In this document: positions 1 to 5,748 of the stretch, piece after piece
Layout: each line of letters opens with the position of its first letter
Position numbering within the stretch: the stretch's first letter is position 1
From: Planctomycetaceae bacterium
Lineage (GTDB): Bacteria; Planctomycetota; Planctomycetia; Pirellulales; Thermoguttaceae
Assembly (NCBI GenBank): GCA_031288955.1
Contig: JAITQJ010000283.1
Span: 1 to 6,303 of the forward strand
Length of the DNA stretch: 6,303 nucleotides
Direction of reading: 5' to 3'
Notes under the pieces: model-generated
Seen by the model: only the letters and a program-made list of their open reading frames with translations
The model's database searches: none
Told to the model about the DNA's origin: nothing
Program-made: the position numbers and the translations under genes

Positions 1-1
1 T

Positions 2-91
2 GGAATGGATGCGTATTGCAGTAAACCGATTGACCCTGTTGCATTGATACAGCAAATTGACTCATGGTGCAACAAGGAAGGAAAAGAATAA
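2..91 (+). CDS. Response-regulator receiver domain, C-terminal end (partial)
   Basis: Only the last 29 codons lie in the window; the 5' part is off the left edge. They read GMDAYCSKPIDPVALIQQID and then end SWCNKEGKE before a TAA stop. The pattern G-M-D-x-Y-x-x-K-P-I-D is the end of a CheY-like receiver. The Lys is the conserved beta5 lysine followed by cis-Pro, and the rest is helix alpha5. In this family the domain takes phosphate from a histidine kinase. Because the protein stops right after alpha5, the receiver is the C-terminal domain. That fits a hybrid sensor kinase or a stand-alone receiver; 'KPID' with a terminal receiver is common in hybrid histidine kinases. The upstream domain cannot be seen. 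Family call is fairly sure, protein type open. Confidence 0.7.
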   Translation, partial: GMDAYCSKPIDPVALIQQIDSWCNKEGKE

Positions 92-361
92 CCGCTTGTG
101 TCAAGGTCGAAGTGTCTCGTCAAAGTTTTCAGCGAACTCCGGTTCTTAAAGTTGGCTTATAGTATATCTATCCGCAATATGATTGTCTGGAGCCAAATGG
201 AATATCGCCTGTGCCGTGAAACTGCGAACCAATCTCGTTGCCCCGCCTACCATCGTTTGCCATTACCATACACGCCCCCGGCTAAAATTGAAGCGGCACC
301 CGATTAGCGTAATGATAAATGTTTATCGTCTGTCCCTTACTCAAATCACCGGTTACAGCGG
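92..361. other. Intergenic gap, no supported gene
   Basis: These 270 bp separate the receiver-domain gene from the convergently oriented restriction endonuclease gene. Two overlapping plus-strand reading frames (starts at 98 and 183) and a 35-codon minus-strand frame (253 to 146) are open, but none has a ribosome site or a recognisable product. A short AT-rich inverted repeat, GATAAA-TG-TTTATC at 314-327, lies just past the endonuclease stop, and CGGTTAC occurs twice at 350-365. Neither has the GC stem plus T-run of a Rho-independent terminator, so how the convergent transcripts end is not visible. Confidence 0.5.
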
Positions 362-1051
362 TTACCGAAACGCCATTTCGCCGTATTTCGAGAAGTAATA
401 ATACACGCTTTGTTCTGCAATGGTTTTCATTACCGCAGACATTTCCTCTGCCGTCCAAGTTTTTTCACGAAAAAAGAAACTGCCTCGGTTAAATTGTCCT
501 TTATTGTGCAAGTGCATTTCGTTCAACTTGCCGAACATCGCAATCGTTACCACACGGTCAAGTATCGAAGAATCTGGCGCAAAATCGCAGCCGTCACCAA
601 AACAGACGAAAGGAAAAATTGTCTCGTGTAATAACGATGTGCGGAAACCGATAACGTTTTTACCCAAACGTTCAATCGCATTTCCCTTCGCTTGCCGCGG
701 CTTACCTTCTTGTTCTCTGATTACATTTGTCCCCTGATTTTTAACTTCGGTTATTAAAATCGGATATTGTTTTTGGTTCTTTGCAACGAGCGAAACCACC
801 CCGCCGTCTGGTCGCATTGATGAGCGGTCAAAAAAATAATGAAAATCAATATCGGGATACAATTCTTTCAGATGCGTAACAACATCTTTCAGATACATAT
901 CCGGTTGATATGACAATTCAACTCCAAATTTATTTTTAATGTAATCGCAAGTTTCCGTCAGTGCAGTAATCAAACGCTCTTCCATTCGTTTGGAAGTTGC
1001 GTTGATAACTGTTCCTGTTCGTTGAACCCGAAGGTCTGCCTTTCTTGCCAT
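362..1051 (-). CDS. EcoRI-family type II restriction endonuclease
   Basis: A 229-residue PD-(D/E)xK nuclease predicted to cut double-stranded DNA at a short palindrome. Residues 78-84 (SMRPDGG) and 101-107 (TEVKNQG) match EcoRI's PDGG and AEAKHQG blocks. The catalytic set is therefore D82, E102 and K104, with the same 20-residue D-to-E spacing as EcoRI D91/E111. GNAIER at 123-128 is identical to the EcoRI segment holding N141, A142 and R145, which contact the inner AATT bases. R166 in SSILDR aligns by eye with EcoRI R200, while the position of R203 is Thr. The chain is about 48 residues shorter than EcoRI (277), mainly at the N-terminus and after the recognition segment. The gene starts 3 bp after the methyltransferase stop with no clear SD, suggesting translational coupling, so methylation capacity is made first. 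Family certain on motifs; exact target site is inference (AATT core likely, GAATTC possible). Confidence 0.9.
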   Translation of the reverse strand: MARKADLRVQRTGTVINATSKRMEERLITALTETCDYIKNKFGVELSYQPDMYLKDVVTHLKELYPDIDFHYFFDRSSMRPDGGVVSLVAKNQKQYPILITEVKNQGTNVIREQEGKPRQAKGNAIERLGKNVIGFRTSLLHETIFPFVCFGDGCDFAPDSSILDRVVTIAMFGKLNEMHLHNKGQFNRGSFFFREKTWTAEEMSAVMKTIAEQSVYYYFSKYGEMAFR

Positions 1052-1054
1052 TGA

Positions 1055-2233
1055 TTATTTTTCTACAAGGTAAAGATATTCCGAAACGTGAATTTCCCGA
1101 TTACGTAAATTCCGGCAGCCGCGGAACGTGTTGTAATTTGTTTCCAGCACTTCGACCTTACCGATTTTGTTCAGCATTGTTTTCATTTCGTCAAGTTTGA
1201 TAAATCCTTCCGAATTGAAAGAAATCAAAACATATTTCGCTTTGATATTTTCCACCAAGTCCCGCAATGCTTCATAAGCAAATTGCGGTTTGTTATAAGG
1301 CGAACGGTTCCAGTTATCCGGTATGCCGGAAATCTTACTGGCGGATTCAGGACGCTTATAGTCCAAAACGAGGTTCAGCATAAAATAATTCGAGCCGTAA
1401 GGGTGCTGATTATACGGCGGGTCAAGATATGCTAAATCAACTTCCGGCAACTCCTTAATCAGTTTGTTGGAATCTGTGTTATGCACGGAAACGCCGCTCG
1501 AAAAATTACTGAACACCGGAAAGGGCAACATAATTTCGCCTTTGATACGAAGTAAAGCGTCTTGATTTTTTCCGCCGTATTGTCCGATACCGGTTTCTTT
1601 ATTCTTGTAAAACCCCTTAAAAACACCGGACGTGTTGGAGTGAACGGAAACTTCTGAAAGAAGCGGGGCAAGAAAGAAATGCTGCCGGTGCGGCGGGATG
1701 CTGTCTATCAATGTCCGCATTGTGTCGATATACATTGCGTTTCGGACAGTATAAAAACAGCGGTCGTCAACCTGAATGTTTTCTTCGTCTTTCGGGGCAT
1801 AAAGGTCACGAACAATCCCGCCTTTTAACGGATTGCTTTCAATGCGGGTTATTAAATCCTCGTAAATTGTTTCAATTTCGATGAGGTCTATTTCATTTTT
1901 GTTTGCAAGATAACACCGATTGATAACGGCAGTGTAGTTTTCGAGGTCGTTGACGTAGAGTTGTCCGGCGTGCTGTTTGAAGTATCGGGCAACAACCCCG
2001 CTGCCGCTGAACACATCGAACAAGTCGAGTTTTTCTTTTCCGAGTTGTTTCTTAACTTTGTTGACGGCTTGCCCGACGAAGTCGAGCAAAGACCGCTTAT
2101 TACCGAGGTAGGTAATCAGTTGCCGAGTTAAAAACAGTTCGTTTTCGGAAACAATGTCATCGTTAAACAAGGCACGACACTGCTTCGATTGGGTAAATTG
2201 CCGCTTATTTCTTTGCTGCGTTGTTGTGAGCAT
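1055..2233 (-). CDS. Adenine-specific DNA methyltransferase (D12/COG3392 type) of the R-M pair
   Basis: Predicted N6-adenine methyltransferase of 392 residues that protects host DNA from the nuclease encoded just downstream. Numbering from the first in-frame ATG (2245): YLGNKRSLLDFV at 46-57 is the motif X-like N-terminal block. D77-VFSGSG-83 is motif I, binding S-adenosylmethionine. N99-D100 in YVNDLE is the following acidic motif. D275-PPY-278 is catalytic motif IV. Motif I comes before motif IV with the target-recognition part between, which is alpha-class order. It does not resemble M.EcoRI, which carries NPPF. I place the start at the ATG 2233-2231 because GGAGA (complement of 2239-2243) sits 5-6 bases upstream of it. 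The ATG at 2245 has no SD and would leave a leader of only about 10 nt from the predicted promoter. If 2245 is used, the protein has 396 residues. AT-rich relative to the genes on the right. Confidence 0.88.
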   Translation of the reverse strand: MLTTTQQRNKRQFTQSKQCRALFNDDIVSENELFLTRQLITYLGNKRSLLDFVGQAVNKVKKQLGKEKLDLFDVFSGSGVVARYFKQHAGQLYVNDLENYTAVINRCYLANKNEIDLIEIETIYEDLITRIESNPLKGGIVRDLYAPKDEENIQVDDRCFYTVRNAMYIDTMRTLIDSIPPHRQHFFLAPLLSEVSVHSNTSGVFKGFYKNKETGIGQYGGKNQDALLRIKGEIMLPFPVFSNFSSGVSVHNTDSNKLIKELPEVDLAYLDPPYNQHPYGSNYFMLNLVLDYKRPESASKISGIPDNWNRSPYNKPQFAYEALRDLVENIKAKYVLISFNSEGFIKLDEMKTMLNKIGKVEVLETNYNTFRGCRNLRNREIHVSEYLYLVEK

Positions 2234-2238
2234 TAAAA

Positions 2239-2243
2239 TCTCC
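2239..2243 (-). promoter_or_regulatory. Shine-Dalgarno site deciding the methyltransferase start
   Basis: The complement reads GGAGA, about 5-6 bases before the ATG at 2233. It lies inside the second and third codons of the longer frame that starts at 2245. It is the clearest SD in the window and favours the inner start. Confidence 0.6.
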
Positions 2244-2260
2244 ATTTATTAAAAACGCCC

Positions 2261-2290
2261 GTTATAACACAGGATAACACAGCAGGACAA
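2261..2290 (-). promoter_or_regulatory. Candidate promoter of the R-M operon
   Basis: On the minus strand a -35 TTGTCC (complement of 2285-2290) is separated by 18 bp from a -10 TATAAC (complement of 2261-2266, 5 of 6 to consensus). Transcription would begin near 2254, about 20 nt before the ATG at 2233. The -35 lies inside the 2282-2297 palindrome, and the -10 and spacer lie in the tandem repeat. A repressor bound there would block RNA polymerase. Predicted by eye only. Confidence 0.5.
2264..2282. repeat. Tandem 9-bp direct repeat over the R-M promoter
   Basis: ATAACACAG occurs at 2264-2272 and again at 2274-2282. The 10-bp period is about one helical turn, so a bound protein would meet both copies on the same face of the DNA. 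The repeats cover the promoter spacer and touch the -10 element. No function is proven. Confidence 0.6.
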
Positions 2291-2297
2291 GTCCTGC
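2282..2297. repeat. 16-bp palindrome over the R-M -35 element
   Basis: GCAGGAC-AA-GTCCTGC: seven-base arms are perfect inverted copies around a 2-base centre. The centre is too short for a good RNA hairpin without opening inner pairs, and no T-run follows on either strand. A protein operator fits better than a terminator. It could also be a dispersed genomic palindrome or the end signal of a lost gene. Confidence 0.55.
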
Positions 2298-2508
2298 CGC
2301 CGATTATTCTGCCGTTTCTCCAACGACAATCACATTCTCCCCGAAGTCGGCTTCATCTTCCAGCGGCTTATGTCGTGTTAGATGCTTTCGTCCGCAATCT
2401 GCGTCATTCTTTTTAAGGGGCGAGCATAGATAATTGTTTTCAAGAAGGGTTTGTTTTTCGGTATCGTGTAATTGAGGGACTTTTTGCCTTCACGCTGCTT
2501 TCCTGACC

Positions 2509-2537
2509 TTGACAGGAGGCGGCAGAAAAACGATAAT
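2509..2537 (+). promoter_or_regulatory. Strong sigma70-type promoter of the transporter gene
   Basis: A perfect -35 TTGACA (2509-2514), a 17-bp spacer and a -10 GATAAT (2532-2537, 5 of 6) place transcription start near 2544. It lies inside the in-frame extension that begins at ATG 2472. It therefore argues that translation starts at ATG 2571, leaving a leader of roughly 25 nt. Confidence 0.7.
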
Positions 2538-2570
2538 GACTCTTCAACTCTTTTCTTTACGAAAAACAAT

Positions 2571-4262
2571 ATGACAGAGACCAAGAAACCGTTGTTTGCT
2601 TATCCGAGACTTTGTGTCGCCTATTTTTGCGAGTTCGCTATCTGGGCGGCTTGGGCTGGTGCTTTAAGCGTTTATGCCAGTGAAGTTCTTAAATTGACCG
2701 GCTCTCAAGTCGGCTGGCTTTATTGTGCTATTCCCTTCGGTGCCGTTATCGGTCCGATGCTCATCGGTCCCCTTGCAGACCGGTACTTTGCCGCCCAAAA
2801 AGTGATGTCCGTACTGCACCTCATCGGCGGAATATGTCTTGCTGCCTGCGGCTACCTTTGTCTGACACATCAGGCATCTTTTCCCGTCCTGATGGCTCTG
2901 ATGATGCTCTCCGGTATCTGTTATATGCCGACGATGGGGCTTATCAACTCCGTTGTTTTCGCCAACCTGCCGAAGCCGAGTATGGGACCGTATGTCTTCG
3001 TTTTCGGCACCTTCGGCTGGATTGTTTCGTGCCTGTTAATCGCTGCCTTTTTCGGCGGGGAAATGTCGCATAACTTTTTCTTCGTCGGCGGAGGATTCAG
3101 CATCTTTCTGGCACTGTACTGCTTAACACTGCCGAACACGCCGCCGAAAGGCGTTGACCCGAATTCAAAGCGAAATCCGATTGCCGCCGCTCTCGGTTTA
3201 GATGCGTTCAAACTGTTCAAAGACCCGATGTTCGCTCTGTTTGCCGTCTGCGTCTTTTTCGCCAGTATTCCGGCTTGCGGCTTTTATTTCGTCGTTCAAA
3301 CGCCGTATTTGTCGCAGATGGGCTATCCGTCGCCGGTGGCACTCGGTACTCTCAACCAGATTTCCGAACTGTTCTTTATGACCGCCCTGCCGATTCTCGT
3401 TGCGCTTATCGGTTTGCGCTGGGTTCTCGTCTGCGGTATGCTCGCCTGGACAGCACGTTACATTTTCTTTGCCCTGCCCGGCTACGGTGTCGCACCGGAA
3501 TACGATTTTTGGTTTTCCGTCATCGGGCTGCTGTTTCACGGTTTCAGTTACAGTTTCCTGTACGTAGCGGCTTATATGTATGCCGAACGCAAAGCACCGG
3601 CAAACCTGAAAGCAAGCGTGCAAAGTATGATGGTGTTTTTGCTTCTGGGAGTCGGACAGGTTCTCGGCGCACAGATTTATGCACCGATTGCTCAATACGC
3701 TCAAAAAGAATCCGGTCAGCCGAAGGTTTCCGATGTTTCCGTTGATGCTTCTCAAGTCGAGGCAAAGGACAAGGACGGCAAGGTTGTTTCGCTGACGGGC
3801 AGAATTTCGACTCCCATACCGGCTTGGAGTGTGAAAGACGGCAGTTTTCTTCAATACCTCGACTTGGCGGCGCAGGTGAAGAAGTTGCAGGGCAAGCAGA
3901 GCGGTTCTTCAGCCAAGAACGTTGACCTCGGTGAGTTGCTCGGCGATAAACCGTTCACAAAAGAGACACTTGCGGCGTTTCCTGACGAGAAGTTGATTCA
4001 GGACGGCATTAAAATAACGAATCCGAATAATGCACAACAGGAATTGACGCTGACGGTGAAGTACAGCAAAGATGACCTGAAGCAACTGGGGGCAAAAATG
4101 GCGGGCGGTTCGGAAGATTTCTCGCTAGACCGCAAAGCGTTTTTGGCTGCCAAGGCACAGGATTGGAAGACGATATTTACGCTTCCGGCAGTGTTCATCG
4201 CCGTATTCTTCCTGGTATTTCTCTTCTTCGGCAGAGAGCCAAAAGAAGAAACGAAGGAATAA
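2571..4262 (+). CDS. NupG-like nucleoside:H+ symporter (MFS) with large periplasmic insertion
   Basis: A 563-residue inner-membrane transporter resembling the Nuc_H_symport (NupG/XapB) branch of the major facilitator superfamily, which imports nucleosides with protons; the substrate here is inferred. Hydrophobic segments are visible near 13-35, 48-68, 77-97, 104-130, 141-161, 168-186, 220-243, 258-280, 283-303, 312-336, 350-374 and 535-553, giving the usual 12 TM helices. GPLADR at 66-71 is the motif A region between TM2 and TM3. Between TM11 and TM12 lies a hydrophilic segment of about 158 residues (376-533), on the periplasmic side if the N-terminus is inside. Without it the protein would be about 405 residues, close to NupG. 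The start at 2571 is chosen because the hydrophilic 33-codon extension upstream overlaps a strong promoter; no clear SD precedes ATG 2571. A GAATTC site lies at 3161-3166. Confidence 0.82.
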   Translation: MTETKKPLFAYPRLCVAYFCEFAIWAAWAGALSVYASEVLKLTGSQVGWLYCAIPFGAVIGPMLIGPLADRYFAAQKVMSVLHLIGGICLAACGYLCLTHQASFPVLMALMMLSGICYMPTMGLINSVVFANLPKPSMGPYVFVFGTFGWIVSCLLIAAFFGGEMSHNFFFVGGGFSIFLALYCLTLPNTPPKGVDPNSKRNPIAAALGLDAFKLFKDPMFALFAVCVFFASIPACGFYFVVQTPYLSQMGYPSPVALGTLNQISELFFMTALPILVALIGLRWVLVCGMLAWTARYIFFALPGYGVAPEYDFWFSVIGLLFHGFSYSFLYVAAYMYAERKAPANLKASVQSMMVFLLLGVGQVLGAQIYAPIAQYAQKESGQPKVSDVSVDASQVEAKDKDGKVVSLTGRISTPIPAWSVKDGSFLQYLDLAAQVKKLQGKQSGSSAKNVDLGELLGDKPFTKETLAAFPDEKLIQDGIKITNPNNAQQELTLTVKYSKDDLKQLGAKMAGGSEDFSLDRKAFLAAKAQDWKTIFTLPAVFIAVFFLVFLFFGREPKEETKE

Positions 4263-4287
4263 AAACGGTCAAAAGGCGTTTTTGGCG

Positions 4288-4316
4288 AAAGCGCAAGCAA
4301 AATTGCTTGCGCTTTT
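4288..4316 (+). terminator. Rho-independent terminator after the transporter gene
   Basis: AAAGCGCAAGCAA (4288-4300) and TTGCTTGCGCTTT (4303-4315) are perfect inverted copies. As RNA the usable form is an 11-bp stem with a 6-nt AAAATT loop, followed by a short U-run (4313-4316). It lies 25 bp past the stop codon of the transporter gene. The A-run on the other side is too short to call it bidirectional. Confidence 0.7.
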
Positions 4317-4335
4317 ACTTGCGCTTGCTTGCGCT
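4303..4335 (+). repeat. 11-bp direct repeat duplicating the terminator's right arm
   Basis: TTGCTTGCGCT occurs at 4303-4313 as the right arm of the terminator and again at 4325-4335. The left arm (4290-4300) can thus pair with either copy. The second copy reaches to within 8 bp of the aminotransferase -10 element. Confidence 0.6.
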
Positions 4336-4340
4336 GCGTG

Positions 4341-4349
4341 TGCTATACT
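4341..4349 (+). promoter_or_regulatory. Extended -10 promoter of the aminotransferase gene
   Basis: TGCTATACT is an extended -10 (TGn plus TATACT, 5 of 6 to TATAAT). No good -35 is present at 17 bp; TTGCGC at 4319-4324 is a weak match with a 19-bp spacer. Extended -10 promoters can work without a strong -35. The leader to ATG 4416 would be about 60 nt. Confidence 0.45.
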
Positions 4350-4415
4350 TTTGCGTTCCCGCCTTTCCTTTCGGCAAAATACCGGTAAAATAACACGCAA
4401 AATCACTCCAAGTTT

Positions 4416-5609
4416 ATGTCCATCGCAATTTCCCGCATCGTACAGGGGCTTGAACCTTCCGCCACGCTGGCAATGTCCGCCAAGGCAAAGGAACTCAAAG
4501 CCCAAGGCAAGACCGTCTATGATTTGAGCGTCGGCGAACCCGACTTCATCACGCCGCAGCACATCCGCGATGCCGCCGCCGCCGCAATGAAAGCAGGACA
4601 TACCAAATACACCCTTGCCAGCGGGCTTCCCGAACTGAAAAAAGCCGTTGCGGACAAGTATAAAGCCGATTACGGTATCGAATATCCCGCCGCACAGGTT
4701 GTCATTTCCAACGGAGCAAAACATTCGCTCCATAATGCCTTTTTCACTACACTCAACCCCGGCGATGAAGTCATCATTCCGGCTCCGTATTGGGTTTCCT
4801 ACGCCGAATTGGTCAAACTTTCCGGTGCCGTCCCCGTGATTGTCCCGACAGAGGAATCGCAGGGGTTCAAGATGACCGCCGCCGCATTTGAGCGGGCAAT
4901 CACAGCGAAAACCCGAATGTTGCTGCTGTGCAATCCGTCCAATCCGACCGGCACGATGTACAGCCGAAGCGAACTCGAAATGCTGGCAGACATCGTGATA
5001 GCAAAAAATCTGTTTGTCGTTGCCGATGAAATTTACGATACCCTCGTGTACGACAACCGGCAGTTTGCCAGTTTTCCAACGCTGCGCAGCGGTTTGCAGG
5101 ACAGAACGATTGTCGTCAACGGGGCGAGTAAGACTTATGCGATGACCGGCTGGCGTGTCGGCTGGACGTTGAGTCCGGCAAACGTTGCCCAAAAGATGGG
5201 CGGATTGCAAAGTCAGGAAACGTCGAATCCGTGCAGCATCAGCCAATATGCGGCACTGGCGGCAATCACGGGACCGCAGAACTGTGTTGCAGAAATGTCG
5301 GCGGCGTTTGCACAGCGGCGGGATTATGTAGCGAAGCGGATTGCGGAAATCGAAGGGTTAAGTTGTGCCGAAATGCAGGGAGCGTTTTATGCGTTTTTCA
5401 ACGTGAAGAAGCATCTGGGACGCAAACCCGGCAGCGTTTCTGTTACGAATTCGGAGCAGTTCTGCCTCGAATTGCTGACGCAGAAGCAGACGGCGGCGGT
5501 GATGGGTTCAGCGTTCGGCTGCGAAGGTTACGTTCGGGCATCGTTTGCTGCTGGTCTCGATGTTCTCAAAGAAGCCTTTGACCGGATAGCGGAGTTCGTC
5601 GGGAATTGA
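4416..5609 (+). CDS. aspC: Aspartate-type aminotransferase, PLP-dependent class I (subgroup 1-beta)
   Basis: A cytoplasmic fold-type I aminotransferase of 397 residues, the normal family length, expected to exchange the amino group between aspartate and 2-oxoglutarate with pyridoxal phosphate. Visible signatures are EPSATLAM at 13-20 and VGEPDF at 39-44 near the N-terminus. N176 is in NPSNPTG (173-179). D204 and Y207 are in ADEIYD and contact the cofactor ring. K239 in NGASK is the Schiff-base lysine. R247 in GWRVGW contacts the phosphate. R374 in VRASFA binds the substrate alpha-carboxylate. K102 in SNGAKHS matches the lysine that, in Thermus-type enzymes, recognises the distal carboxylate of aspartate. 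That supports aspartate specificity, though prephenate or other dicarboxylate activity is possible in this subgroup. ATG 4416 gives the family's usual N-terminus; no strong SD is seen. The gene has its own promoter and is not clearly co-transcribed with its neighbours. A GAATTC site lies at 5447-5452. Confidence 0.92.
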   Translation: MSIAISRIVQGLEPSATLAMSAKAKELKAQGKTVYDLSVGEPDFITPQHIRDAAAAAMKAGHTKYTLASGLPELKKAVADKYKADYGIEYPAAQVVISNGAKHSLHNAFFTTLNPGDEVIIPAPYWVSYAELVKLSGAVPVIVPTEESQGFKMTAAAFERAITAKTRMLLLCNPSNPTGTMYSRSELEMLADIVIAKNLFVVADEIYDTLVYDNRQFASFPTLRSGLQDRTIVVNGASKTYAMTGWRVGWTLSPANVAQKMGGLQSQETSNPCSISQYAALAAITGPQNCVAEMSAAFAQRRDYVAKRIAEIEGLSCAEMQGAFYAFFNVKKHLGRKPGSVSVTNSEQFCLELLTQKQTAAVMGSAFGCEGYVRASFAAGLDVLKEAFDRIAEFVGN

Positions 5610-5685
5610 TTCGTCTGCCGTATTGTTCAGAGCCGCTATTGTAAGACAGCGGAATAAACCGTGTCCCGCACGAGCAATTTTCCCC

Positions 5686-5714
5686 TTTTCACAGCGCGGA
5701 GAAATTGTTATAAT
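5686..5714 (+). promoter_or_regulatory. Sigma70-type promoter of the FliL-like gene
   Basis: A -35 TTTTCA (5686-5691, 4 of 6), a 17-bp spacer and a perfect TATAAT -10 (5709-5714) place the start of transcription near 5721, about 28 nt before the ATG. The rest of the 139-bp gap after the aminotransferase holds only a weak hairpin (CCGCT...AGCGG, about 5633-5652) without a T-run. Confidence 0.65.
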
Positions 5715-5748
5715 CCCTGTAATACGGCTGTTATTTTGGGACGACGCT

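Larger units (their letters stand above)
2246..2570. other. Divergent intergenic region between R-M module and transporter
   Basis: These 325 bp hold the R-M promoter with its repeats at the left end and the transporter promoter at the right end. Between them, the minus strand has a 62-codon open frame (2489 to 2304) with no ATG or TTG start; its only GTG and CTG codons lie near the 3' end. Its tail reads HKPLEDEADFGENVIVVGET and then AE before TAA, which looks protein-like. It may be the remnant of a gene whose 5' part is gone, or chance. A stretch at 2373-2389 resembles the complement of the 3' part of bacterial 23S rRNA. No intact gene is supported here. Confidence 0.4.

Noticed and set aside
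146..253. Minus-strand 35-residue frame downstream of the endonuclease
   Set aside because: No SD, no family resemblance and too short to judge; could be chance.
98..398. Two small plus-strand open frames in the left gap and at the endonuclease end
   Set aside because: No SD, unusual Arg/Tyr/Pro-rich translations, overlapping each other and the 3' end of the endonuclease gene.
2282..2297. Palindrome as a C-protein box
   Set aside because: The arms GCAGGAC/GTCCTGC do not match the usual GACT...AGTC C-box layout, and no small HTH gene precedes the R-M genes.
2472..2570. Upstream in-frame ATG giving the transporter 33 extra residues
   Set aside because: The extension is polar and Arg-rich, and the strong TTGACA-17-GATAAT promoter lies inside it, so the transcript would start after this ATG.
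3198..3854. Minus-strand open frame of 218 codons opposite the transporter
   Set aside because: Shadow of a membrane-protein gene with clear TM helices; its own translation is low-complexity, Arg/Gln-rich and unrecognisable.
4269..5246. Minus-strand open frame of 325 codons opposite the aminotransferase
   Set aside because: It is the complement of a gene with a full set of PLP-aminotransferase motifs; its translation is Cys/Gly/Arg-rich with no recognisable domain and no SD.
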